Of a DNA stretch of 64,000 nt, positions 32,595 through 44,010 are shown piece by piece; the stretch's first letter is position 1; each line of letters begins with the position of its first letter. The DNA lies in NCBI GenBank assembly GCA_942159475.1, contig OW804096.1, positions 89,693,784 through 89,757,783 on the forward strand, read 5' to 3'. The DNA comes from Sthenelais limicola (lineage: Eukaryota > Annelida > Polychaeta > Phyllodocida > Sigalionidae). A program made the position numbers and the translations under genes. The notes under the pieces are model-generated. The model saw only the letters and a program-made list of their open reading frames with translations, made no database searches and had not been told where the DNA came from.

Positions 32595-32727
32595 TGGCCG
32601 AGTGGTTAGAGCACTAGACTAGGGAGCAATTTTCAACTGTAACCGGTGGCCCAGCGGTCTAAGGTGCTAGCCTAGAGTGGCTTAGAGTGCTGAACGAGGG
32701 GTCCCGGGTTCAAACCGCGAGAGGGGA
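32595..32727 (+). mobile_element. tRNA-derived SINE head with two A boxes
   Basis: A pol III B box GGTTCAAACC (32,707-32,716) is preceded 49 bases upstream by an A box TGGCCCAGCGG (32,647-32,657), and a second A box TGGCCGAGTGG lies at 32,595-32,605. The A boxes look like those of Leu/Ser-type tRNAs. The acceptor arms do not pair, so this is not a working tRNA gene. Such heads begin many animal SINEs; the doubled A box suggests a nested or tandem insertion. The 3' limit is uncertain. Confidence 0.6.
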
Positions 32728-32939
32728 CGGGAGAGATTTCTTTAGGCAAAGCTTATATATAAGGGAGAGAGTGAGCGCAGTAGGCGTCCAATCATTGGGA
32801 GCGGGGAGCGGGGGAGAGAGAAAGAGAGCGGGAAAAATATTTAGTTTCCAGGGCTGAGAAACCATTTTTTTTTTTTTTAAATCCAAGGCAATTTACCCAT
32901 AGGAACGCAGTAGGGGTCCAATCACGCAATTACGCAAAG

Positions 32940-34050
32940 AGGTAGAGGTAGAGAAATGATGGATGTGGTTAATGTTGTAACCAAAGATGTGAAGAATGTA
33001 TATTTATGGTCGATTAGTAATAAGATGAAAATCAATGAGAAGAAATCTGATGTTATGATATGCGGGAACAAAGCCATGTTAAAACGACAAATACTCCCTA
33101 ATGAATTGAGGACCGAAAATCTATGCTTGAAAGTTGTATCACAATTTGTGTACCTTGGTGTGCTAATTGATAAAGAAACTAATTTCGAACTAAATGCCAG
33201 CATGATTATTAAAAGTCTTAATGGTAAATTGTATTTTCTCAGCAAGATTCGCAGATTTCTTACCGATCAAGCTGCTCTCCAAACCTATAAGACTATGATC
33301 TTACCAACCATCGATTTCCAACTTATGTTTTTAACTTCCTGTACAGACAAAACTATCACTGCTATACAACGACTTCAAAACCGTGCCTTACGCACTTGCC
33401 TCAGGTCAGAACCTGGTACACCCACACTTACTCTACATAGAAATTCAAACTGCTTATTAATTAGCCGAAGAATAGAACTCAATATTGCAAAATGCGCTTT
33501 TTATAAGGTTATAGAAAAACAAGAATTTCTGAGACCAAATGTACGTACACGCCTAGATGGGGCACCAGTATTTTCACCACCTAGACCACGGTCTGGTAAA
33601 TTCAAAAAATCACTGTTATATAATATATGTTCCACCTGGAATGACTTACCCAGAGAGCTTAGACTGATAGATGACTTCATAGGGTTCAAAACTGCTGTCA
33701 AACAACACTATAAGTAACATAATATCTTAGATCCATGTGAACTGTATTATATCCCCTGTTGACTCTCAAACATTAGCCACTCAATACCTACTTGTATATG
33801 CCTACACCTCTGTCTGCACAAATGTATATAACTGTGGTTATTTTGGTACTTATGATAATTATATGTTGTTATGTATATTTCTCTATAGTTTACTGTTTGT
33901 CTCTGGCCAGCCAAACTCAGGCAACGGCGGTATATCACCGTATGGTGAGTCGTGGTTATACTCCTGTTAAATTATATCTTGAATGACAATTGTAAAACAT
34001 GTAACCGTGCCTGAATAAAGACCAGTACCAAAAAAAAAAAAGAAAAAAAA
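32940..34050 (+). mobile_element. 5'-truncated LINE fragment with poly(A) tail
   Basis: Open frame 32,956-33,717 plus a 3' UTR with AATAAA (34,014-34,019) and an A-rich tail from 34,030. The 5' break falls in the RT thumb region, so only the C-terminal domain is left. It ends in poly(A), unlike the LINE at 17,357-19,470 with its TTCTA tail, so the two belong to different families. Confidence 0.8.
32956..33717 (+). pseudogene. LINE protein C-terminal domain (RT thumb onward)
   Basis: 253 codons. Recognisable parts are the KMKINEKKSDVMICG and FVYLGVLIDKE region that follows the catalytic box in non-LTR RTs, IQRLQNRALRTCL, and the terminal block KKSLLYNICSTWNDLPRELR. Everything upstream, including endonuclease and the RT palm, is missing by 5' truncation, so the ATG at 32,956 is incidental. 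The frame itself is undamaged, implying a fairly recent copy. Confidence 0.8.
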
Positions 34051-34110
34051 GAGGAGCAAGAGATAGAGAGGGAGGAGGAGGAGAGAGGAGGAGTAGGAGG
34101 AGAACACCAC
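34051..34110 (+). repeat. Purine-rich GGA/GA tract
   Basis: GAGGAGCAAGAGATAGAGAG followed by GGAGGAGGAG units directly after the LINE tail. Confidence 0.7.
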
Positions 34111-36928
34111 TTGTCAACCCTAAACCTTTTAGTACAGTCTACACAGAAGGATTATTGAAGGCCTCTGGGAAGGACTATAGGAGGAGGAGAAAGAGAGTGT
34201 TTGAAGACGAAGTAGGGCTCCTATCACGCAATCGTACGCAAAAATACCAATTCAGCTGCAAAACGCAGCACCAAACCCTACCTATGCCTACCGAATCCAG
34301 AACTAAGCCTACGATAAGCTTACATAGGGATTGTAACATGGGGGATCTGTGAGTAGTATATGTCATTTAAGGATTGCAGCGTAAAGTGACGGCTCCCGGC
34401 GGACCTGTATGTTGACGCGTCCCGTCAGCCGCAATTGTGCAGCAGTCGGATTTCCCTTAGGAACTTGTGGCAATGCTGACCAGAGCGCACGGTCACTGAA
34501 ACGGTCACGGGCGAACCCATTCCTATAAACGCAGGTTGCGAACCTGCGTTTAAAAAGGTGACAATCGCGAAGGGAAAAGAAGACATAAGTGTGGAAGTCT
34601 ACCAAACTATATACGAGATTTTATCAATCTCCGGAGGTCATGTAAGCCAATAGTCAAGTTGGAATAGTGCAGTAGTATGACACTAGACTGCTTAACCATT
34701 CAGGTTTTAGGCTCATGAGGAAATCGGTCTTTTAACACAGTAATCCTGTGTTGGAGAAATGAAATAACATGGAGATGGAACAGAGGGTACGAATGTGTCT
34801 TTTAAATCCTCAGGCGGACTCTTATGACTTCTGTTTGAACCATACCGGGTAACCTATAGAGTCACAGTATGCTACACTTTGCCTTGAGAGTGTCTTTAGG
34901 AAAGAGGGTAGGCTGCCCCCACCCAGATTCTCATCTAAATGCAGACAGACTACTCTTCGATAGGTAGATGGCAGCAGAGGAGCTAGGTGAAGGTGGGACA
35001 GTTTTCTTTTTACTAGTTGTTTGACTCGGTAGTCCTAGACGGCACCTTTAATGTGACTCGAATTAATTAGGTGAATGTCTTTCACTGATAAAGCTTCGTA
35101 CTATAACCCTCATGCACTTTACAGCATATTTAATTAACAGGGGACCAACTCATGGTCAACTCATGCTACCCCTAAGGACTAACACTAGGGATGCGTCGCG
35201 CCCAACTATTTTAGTTGTAGCAGAGAACTGTCCCATGCACATCGGAACACACCTGTCGCCTATGTTCTGTCGATAGGACTAGCATTGTAATGCTTTTTAA
35301 CGAGGATGACGCATGCCAAACTTTATTAAAATCTATTTCTGGTTCCCCGTCAATACATATTTTTTTTCCATCAGGCCACGACCCCAGGACGTCCCATGGG
35401 CCAGTCACAGCATCAGACAGGCATGCAAGTTGCAACAACTATGCAACAAACCCCAGATATGCACATTTGTTCCGTTTACATGCGCCATGGTCCACCTTCC
35501 CTCTACCCTACAACCAAGAAAATGTATTGGATTGAAATAATTAGTCAAGAAAACAATGGTCGCCGTCATACCAACTAAATATTTCCTTCCCATGGAGGTT
35601 GGTAATCAAAGTATTTACGATGGGTTAAACTTAAAGGAGAGAAGGACGGAATCGTCGAACACATTCGGCTATGTCAATCACCAACAGCACTCATGTGTAG
35701 AAAACGAGTTGGTATTTCCATGAGAATTGAACAGTCATCTTGAGGTCCATTTGTGATAAGATTCATATCAATAAATAGAACTGGTCGGAGCTGTTCGACA
35801 CAAGGCAGCACAGTTGTGTATGCAGACGACTAATCGGAGAAACGTTGGCCTTTCATATTAAATACCTTCATGGTTGGAGTGTGTGATCCATCACTGAAAG
35901 AGCATCTGGTCGCAGGTCAAATAATGTAGCCCGCGGACTACTGGGGTTCAGGTAAAACCGGCATTATCTCCCAAATTATATTTGCTACGCGTAAGCTAAC
36001 ATTGAGCATGTTAGCACTGACAAGAACAACGGGCAGCTGAAAGGGGTCAATCCGTGGTCTTAAATAAAAAGACTCGGGCACATGCCCTATCTGTACGTAC
36101 CATCGGAATCAATGGGAAAATTAATACCGGGATCCTCTGGGTTATATAGAGAACCATATAGTACTTATATGCCTAAATAGAAGAACAAGAGATGGAACTT
36201 CCTCATACTATATGATTCAATATGTGTCAAGATCCCTATTAAAACGCAAGTTACTCCTACTCGTAGTGGTTGTAGAAAGTAGTGTTTTGTGTAAATCACA
36301 GGATATTATTATCATTAAAATTAATGAACTTTTGTCAAATTGTGTCAAAAGCTACACAAGATTATCTGTATGATAAAATGCTACCAATAAAAAATATAAA
36401 CATAAACTCCCAATATATATCGAATGCCTAGCATATATAAATGTATACACAATCGGTTTCTTATGATCGACTCAAAGGAGTAATATATAGCTACTGGTAA
36501 TGTGCGACTAGTCCATTAACACGGGCCAAAGTGAAACATGCAAGAAAGCAAGTAATCTGGCCGTGGGTACACTCGCATACCAAATAGAACCATATATATG
36601 CACACCAATAAATCACGGTGGATCCCGCCAACTAGGAAGAATCAGAGACCATGATAAGATCAAAAGTCCAATTAGATTAACAGGTCGATTATAATTACTC
36701 ATTTGATAATAGATAAAATCATTTCGCCCTAAGATATACATGTACTTTGAAAATAGAAAGATGCGTGTCTGAAATAAGGGTCTTAACGCTAAATGAAAAG
36801 CGAATACGGTACTAATTATAATTCAAGACATTTGTAGTAGTTATCTATTTTGTTTAGCAATGCATTACGTTTATAGCCTGTCTTTCAAGCCGGAATCTAG
36901 TCAAATATCTTTCTTTTGTACAATATAA

Positions 36929-36930
<2 letters not shown>
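34111..36930. other. No gene seen
   Basis: About 2.8 kb. Overlapping short frames at 35,290-35,593 in three plus frames and one minus frame cannot all be real and show no motif. The only structure is the hairpin at 34,526-34,552. Confidence 0.5.
34526..34552. repeat. Perfect 12-bp hairpin with 3-base loop
   Basis: TAAACGCAGGTT, loop GCG, AACCTGCGTTTA. The stem is perfect. No gene end is nearby, so it is not called a terminator. Confidence 0.75.

Positions 36931-36983
<53 letters not shown>
36931..36983. repeat. (TA)n tract, left flank of the TIR element
   Basis: About 50 bp of TA dinucleotides abutting GACCCATTCTC. With the right-hand (TA)n tract it indicates insertion into a TA microsatellite. 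Confidence 0.9.
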
Positions 36984-36985
<2 letters not shown>

Positions 36986-38876
36986 CCCATTCTCACGAAA
37001 GTGGTGCAACCCCCCCATTTTTCCCACTTATTGTTCAATAACTTGGTCGATTCTGATCTGAAAGACAAATGGATTGACCAGATGCATCCATCTTTACATG
37101 AGCGTCAATAAGATATATACTTTTGTATATCTATAATGTATATTTTATTAATTATGTGCTATCTAATCAGGAGAAATACCCAAATAATCACTATCTAACT
37201 TATAATATATAGAAAAAAAATCCAATTGAATAAAATTCACGGCGTAGCATAGGGCATGAAAACCAAACAAAATGATATCTTAAGATCAGATATATTGGCA
37301 GAATTTATGCTCCCAACTCAATCAATATTTAAGAAAATGGCTAAATTGGGGTGAAAAAACGTCGCCAGACAAAATGGCTGTGCTTTTTATAATTATCAAA
37401 TAAATTTTCTCTAAATAGTTTGATTTCATAACTATAGGTTTGGAGACACACATATACCACCATTGGAAGAAACTTATTACTTACAATCAGCAGAAATCCT
37501 GATAATCAGCAGATAATCAGTGGAAATATATACCTGGCGACGTTTTTTCACATTATTTTTCCAAATATTAGCCAAATTAAATTATTTTCCACCTAATCTT
37601 TAAATACGGTTAGCTTTAAGAATTATTTGACAAAATAATCTCAAAATATCTTTCCTGATTTAAATACTGGGCTGTGTACATTGGGCGACGTTTTTTCTCT
37701 TGATTAATGGGCGACGTTTTTTCTCTTGACTGATGTGTTTCAGGAAAATGAGTCACAAGTCATATAAAATGGATTTTGAGATATCATAATTATTGAAAAC
37801 ATATGATCAAGTGGATTCCAATGATGAAAACATTAAGGATATTTAAGAAATGTTTCCTTATTTCATGTTGGTTGTATTCATGTATTCATGTTTGAAAAAA
37901 AGTTCTAAATAGAAAATAACCAGTAAAGTAGCTAAATATACTCCCCCGGAAGATCTTAGGAATTGATGGATATATCTAACACACTGTCCTGGAATTTGGT
38001 ACAGATATTGCTATGACCAATAGCAATAAGCCCTCCAAAAATGAGAATATTCCAATAAGAATATCTGATGATTTAATCACTTTGAATACTATCACTTTTG
38101 TGATTTGTGACTCATTTACCTGTGACACATCATATATGACTCTACTGCATGAAAATCTCACCATCCTTGAGTGGATATTGGCATGAATGACGAATTTTCA
38201 AAAAATAATGCTAAAGTGGTCTAAAATGGTGTCAGGCATGTATTAAAAACTTCAAAAATAACCATCAAACTTCATATAATTGACTTAATTTGGCATGGAT
38301 TGGGCGACGTTTTTTCACTCTGAAAAAACGTCGCCCAAATTTGAAGCTTTAAAATGTGGATATAGACCAAAAATCAGGGTAATTAATCATACTCAGGGGT
38401 AAAAGATAATATTTTATCATATTATAACAGAAAAAATAGAACGATTTGAGAATAATAGATAAAAATACAGTCAATGATAGGATGTTTCATCTTATTGATG
38501 TGGGAATCCAGTTTCTGACTTTTGTTGTTATCCCTGATTTGAAAGTTTTTATACAGGAAAGAAAAAACTTTCTTGGCTATTACATCAGGAAAACATTTAA
38601 TTAGGGAATGGTGATAGAAATAATTGATGATATACAAATTAAATAAGAGAAATGATCTTTACTAAGAAACATAGGGGTGTGCGACGTTTTTTCACCAAAA
38701 ATTCTACACTAATCTTTGATAACCTCCTGTATGAAACATAATTGTCCAATTTAATGGCAAACTCAGAGATATTACCGCCTGTATATTACCTTCAATCCTA
38801 CCAAATCTCAGATCGATCAAACAAAATATAATTTTTAACTTTTTAGGATGAACTGCACCATTTTCGTGAGAATGGG

Positions 38877-38878
<2 letters not shown>
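36984..38878. mobile_element. 1.9-kb TIR element with seven dispersed GCGACGTTTTTTC motifs
   Basis: Ends are 25-bp inverted repeats with one mismatch, starting GACCCATTCTCACGAAA, each bordered by (TA)n. Inside, GCGACGTTTTTTC occurs seven times: plus orientation at about 37,537, 37,685, 37,711, 38,304 and 38,681, and complementary orientation at about 37,353 and 38,322. Six of the seven are preceded by G (GGCGACG). The fifth and sixth in map order form an 18-bp hairpin (38,301-38,338). No frame longer than about 70 codons exists, so no transposase is encoded. It is a non-autonomous DNA element whose dispersed motif resembles an array of protein binding sites. The superfamily cannot be named; a TA-type target is the only clue. 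Confidence 0.8.
38301..38338. repeat. Perfect 18-bp hairpin made of two motif copies
   Basis: TTGGGCGACGTTTTTTCA, loop CTC, TGAAAAAACGTCGCCCAA. Both arms are copies of the motif dispersed through the surrounding TIR element. Confidence 0.9.

Positions 38879-38917
<39 letters not shown>
38879..38917. repeat. (TA)n tract, right flank of the TIR element
   Basis: About 38 bp of TA dinucleotides following GGGTC. It mirrors the tract at 36,931-36,983. Confidence 0.9.
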
Positions 38918-38918
<1 letters not shown>

Positions 38919-41900
38919 CACGCATCCATATTATATATATATAGTAGTCCAACGTTTCAAAACATTGGTCACAATATAAACAGAAATCCCATCGTGAGAA
39001 AGACCAGGAACCGATTTAACAAGAGTAGGATATGGAGGAGGAGGCTTGCAATCAGTGTGCAAAAATGATAGAGAGTAGAGGCCTTTCTGTAACCATACGA
39101 GTAGTATGCCAGCAATATGTGAAAATATTCCGGGCCCTCGTATTTGTTCAGAGCATACAGCAACAAGCGCAGTCATTCCAGACCAGCTGCGACACAGACC
39201 GGTTAAGATAGCTTAGGGCTTCTGTATAGAGACCGATAGAGGCATCCATAATAAAAGAGCTAAGAAAACTTTTGTGGCTAGAAGAAAACATGGTAGCACA
39301 GCCGTCAGCTCGGGAAAAATGTTTACAGAGTAATTATACCCATCAATAGGTACATATTCCAACACGCCTTTTATACATGTACATTCAGTAGCACATATAT
39401 ATTATATATACTAACTGAATACAAAATGGTATTGAATACGGCCAACAACTGTTGCCATTCACATAGAAGATTCTATGGGTCCAGGACAGTATCCTTTCAT
39501 AAAAGCGTACCTACCTCCTACATTAATTATGTAACTGGTAAACAATCATACTACTAGTAGACTGTAGTAGTATTTTTTCAAACAACGAGATGACAAATTG
39601 GGTTTACTAATTTCAATATTTATTATGTAATATCTTTAACAGATCTAGCAAACTTCATCCCGTGACACCATCCCCATGGGGACCTCCGAGAACAAATGTC
39701 TGTTGTCCTATTTTCAACTAGACATCAAAGGTAATTTATGAAGTCTTAAATCCTTAATTGGCGAAAATCAATACAAAACTTCAACAGAGGGGCTTGCCAA
39801 AGAGATAAGGCCTCCCAGTCTCATTCTCCGAATCTGTTAACGCATTAACATTGAGAATGTGAATGTAATTCATCACAAAAAAACGTGAAACTTTCAATAA
39901 ACGAGACACCCACCAACGTAAGTTACTTTCTCTCTTTTTTCTTAACATGAGCAGCTTCTCTTCACTTCCAGGCTAATTTCCCATGTCGCCATCAATCTCC
40001 ACAAAGACGGGGGGGGGGGAATAATCAAATCATTACAAATCCATTCATTTAAAACACATCTTCCTGAAATCCAGCTCCAGATTTAGTAACTCATCCACCA
40101 AGCAGAAAGATGGCACATCCGACATAATGGAAGGACAGAATGTCTATCCGAAAGTAAGCGATAAAAATCGCCGACTAGCTTTTATTTGATTAAGCAGGCC
40201 ATGAAATTCAACTTACCTTCAAGCAGATCCCGTGCTAGCGCCGGATCAGCACCGGTCTGGGTAATGAAGAGAGACAACTTTGCGTCCATCACTCTCATTG
40301 GTCACAGAGTAGGTCCGGAGGCTGGTTTCAGCCTCCCACTATAATCCTTTAAAAGAAAATATTTCTACTTAAGCCACTGAGATGAGATATTGAATATCTG
40401 CCACTGATTGGGCCTTGAAACCTTTGGTAAATTTTAAGAATGCTACAAATAAAAATTTAAATTAAGACACCATGGTTTGTTTGCATTAACCGACAAATTT
40501 AGCCAGTTGTGATTAAATATATTTGAATATAAATGGCATGAAAAATAAACAATATCTGAAACCTCAAGGCTTTCAGTTGACTTTAGGCCATGTCATTCAA
40601 AGAGCAAATCTAGTAGTAGCATACATTGAAATTATTGAGACAACGAAATGTTAATCAATATGATTTCAATTTAACAAAAATATAAACAAAAATAAAAGGA
40701 GAATATTGCATATACAATGTGTGATCATTTAGACTTGAACAGAAACTAGTGATTCAACCAATTGGTAGTTCATCAAACATCTTCTATTTATTTTTTATAT
40801 ACATCCATGTTTTCATTCAGTTAATGCAGGGAAGTACATTATGGATATATAATTATACTAATATACTTCCTGATTAATGTTTTAAACACCGCTGACGTGT
40901 ATCCCTTTTTTTACTTAGACAAAGAGTGTACGATACTCTAAGACACTGACTGTACTGTCTAGAACACTGACTAAACTAACAAGTTTTTAAAAAATCTATG
41001 CGAACTTATGTCAATTTTAGACCTTTTGGCATGGGCATTACTTGTAGAATATTAAGACAACATTCTTGCCGAGATGACACCTGTCTTCCATTATTACATT
41101 CAAGAATATTTGTATTCATAGTTCACTTTTACAGCTGAACTTGTTTCTGATGAGTTTAGCATACGGTAGTACCGTACATAATTCAACAATGCTAGACATA
41201 TAATAATTCAACAATGCTAGACATATAAATAATATGAAAGCGTACACATGCAGGTTAAAACCATCCTATCAACATTCATTGGCAGAACTCTCTCAAAGTA
41301 ACAAACAATTAAAGTCCACGTACATGGCAGATAACTATCCTGGCTATAGACAATGGCAATCAATTACATTAGAAATGCTGTACTCAGGCATTAGTAAAAG
41401 GACGCCATAAAATATAAAATAATGTTCTTATTGATTGTTGAATAATAGTATAATATAGCTTTATTTTATTTTCTATCGTAAATAGTTACAATTAATTGTA
41501 TTATTGATATTCTTTTATTTCCATCATAACATAGATATATGGCGAACAAACAGCATCGGCAAAATTGCAGTTCTTCCTGCTGTTGCCATAATATTGTAAA
41601 AAATAACTTGAAGGTTAGTATTGTAAGGGCACCGTACAACTAATTGTAAGTTAGAGTTAACCTACTAGGGAAATACGGTACGGTACCGTGCAGCTGCTTA
41701 TTCATAGCTATTCATACAATTTGAATTATACCTAATATATTTTACAGGTACGGTATCATTATCCTCATATTTCCTTTTGATCAACTACCGTACAATGAGA
41801 AGATTATAAGCCACTAATTTAAATGAAAATACCCATATATATATATTGCATAACAAAAATATGGCAGTATGATTAATAAGGCCTAATAATAATAGGACTG

Positions 41901-42970
41901 TGGGCTTGAGCAACCAGACCAGAGGATTGATACCGTTGAATCGTCGCTTCAAAGTGAAATTGCCAAGGACTAAAGAGTGGGCTGGATTATATTTAAATCT
42001 ATACATACACAGAAATCCTTCTGTTCATGCTGTCTTATAAAGCATAATTATTTTTTTAAGAAATTAGTCGAAATACTGCATGGTAGCCTAGTAAGTTCCG
42101 ACTCAAGACTAGTCTAGAGTTTAACTTGGCTGAAATGCTAGAACTGCTTTGGGGAACTCAAACAGTCAAAGCCTAGGGCTAGGCTAGGCTACCTACAAGT
42201 GAGAAATGTCATGTATGATGTAGCCAAAACAATTAGTGTCGAACATTCGTTTAGTCAATCCCAAGTTAGCTCTATTGCAAGTATTCACCCCGTTATGTTA
42301 CATTTACCTCCCCGTGTTTATATCGGTTTGTGACACTGTCAGTTTATTGACAGTATTTATGTTGGACGTAGGATGCGATCAGGCTCCTCACAGTCACAGA
42401 CCATTACTAGCCAAAACATTGGACAACGTCCTTCAAATTATCATTGCATACTCGCAAATGGGCACAATAATATCGTATGAAACTCACCAAAAATGTCCTT
42501 TGTTGTTAGAAGGTTTCCTAAATTAAATATGTGCCGTGTATATGCACGACACATCATAAAATACATCCAAAGTTGAATGCTTACAACCGGTTAGCTTTTC
42601 AAGTTTGACAGGTTGCCGCCATCTTGCCAGGAGGTTACGCTATACGCATGCTCCGTGACCACATCCTCCATGGACCTACTTATCCGTCTCTCAATCAGAA
42701 CTGACATCAACAAACATGGTGCCGAGTGGAAGTCATTAAATGTCGGACCTTGGTCTTCCAAACAAGCTAAACGTTGCAATCGTGAATGGGCAGCAAAGAC
42801 CCAGGTTAAAAACCGAATTAGCACATTTATCAAACTAGGAATTTCATATCGGCCAGTCTTGTCTATCCTTATTTTACAATCACGACCTAGGCCTAGCTGG
42901 CCTAGCTATTTTCACAACTCTATTTGAAATGTGTGCTCTCATAAGTCATACGGAATGCAGTGCGTAGTAG
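38918..42970. other. No gene seen
   Basis: About 4 kb of AT-rich sequence. It holds a tandem pair of a 26-base unit with CAACAATGCTAGACATATA (41,178-41,228) and GTACGGTACC-type short palindromes (41,165-41,180, 41,671-41,693). The opposed frames at 42,591-42,927 share no known motif and overlap a YY1-like site. Confidence 0.5.
42616..42627 (-). promoter_or_regulatory. YY1-type motif (CAAGATGGCGGC)
   Basis: Plus strand GCCGCCATCTTG. The complement is the strong YY1 consensus that often overlaps the start codon of animal genes. Here the ATG it contains runs only seven codons before a stop, so either a short first exon or a chance match is possible. Confidence 0.3.
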
Positions 42971-43796
42971 CACGGGTGGGACGGTGATCCCCGTAACACG
43001 CGTTACCTCATCACATATGGCGAATGCAATTAATGGTGGCCTTTGTTTAAATTTGAGTTTAGGTATTTATAAAGTTTGGATATGTATATCTGAATCATCA
43101 TTAAAGATGGTATTCGATATTTGACCATGAAAATTGTTTTATTATGGACATCACAACACAGTAGTTTTTCTATAATACCCGGTATGTGCGAACGATGAGG
43201 TAACGCCAACCAGTATTTATTGTGGTGATGCCCGTGAAGCAACTGGTTTATGCCTGTAAAGTGGATTTCTTAGATATATATATTCCTAACTTCTTTGTGA
43301 AGAATGGGAATTTATAATGGCTCCAAATGCCACAGTAAAAGAATCCCTTAAATAAACCAACTATAGCTCTTTTTTTATTATTCGAAAATACAACAACCCC
43401 ATATATCTTTGATTGGCCATTTAAATATAAATTCCTTTAGTACATTGACATTTATCAAATGCTGAATTTTAAAAAAAATGTCTAATTGTGTGAGTAGGCC
43501 TACTACTGGGGATACCTCTATAGCATAACCAGACTATGAATGGGATCCATTCGGCGAATGATTTAAATACTCCTCATGGCCAAGGTAAATATCATTATTA
43601 AATAATATGGAGATCGATCAAAGAACAATAGCAACAATATAAGAAAAGTCTCACAAATAATTAATCCACTCAGGTTCTCTTTAATAGTAAGTTAGGATAG
43701 GAAATGTGACACTGACATGTGTTGTTGGGACATAAAGAGAACATTTTCTCTAATAATTTTGCCTCTAAATACTTAAACAGAATTCATATTTACCTT

Positions 43797-43995
43797 TGTT
43801 ATATAGTCCTAAAGAGCTATTGTAATGATAATATAGAGAAAAGGTAAGAATGACCCTCACACGATGGTAGTGTTTGTATGAGTGTTTAATGGTAGTGAGA
43901 CTTGGGCGCTCCTGGTATAATCCATACATATTAATGAGCGTGGGTAAACCTACACCTCAATGGGAGGTGTGGGGAGGCTATATGCCTATATAACA
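43797..43995 (-). repeat. 3' LTR of the nested element
   Basis: 199 bp with perfect 10-bp inverted ends TGTTATATAG and CTATATAACA. Identical to the other LTR. Confidence 0.95.
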
Positions 43996-43998
43996 CAA

Positions 43999-44010
43999 TC
44001 TCCTCCCCCC
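43999..44010 (-). other. Polypurine tract of the nested element
   Basis: Minus-strand GGGGGGAGGAGA, three bases from the LTR, the expected plus-strand primer. Confidence 0.75.

Noticed and set aside
32645..32727. A working tRNA gene
   Set aside because: A and B boxes are present but acceptor and anticodon stems do not pair.
35211..35593. Cluster of 60-81 codon frames in several frames
   Set aside because: Mutually exclusive overlaps with no recognisable residues; consistent with chance.
35833..35852. GAAACGTTGGCC preceded by CAGACGA, hammerhead-like
   Set aside because: The core has CAGACGA instead of CUGANGA and no stem II can be drawn between it and GAAA, so it fails as a ribozyme.
38936..38975. 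Complement reads GAAACGTTGG next to (AT)n, like a hammerhead 3' half
   Set aside because: No CUGANGA core or stem II upstream on that strand.
42591..42927. Opposed frames of 80 and 104 codons as a host gene
   Set aside because: No motif, mutually overlapping, and the YY1-associated ATG runs only seven codons.
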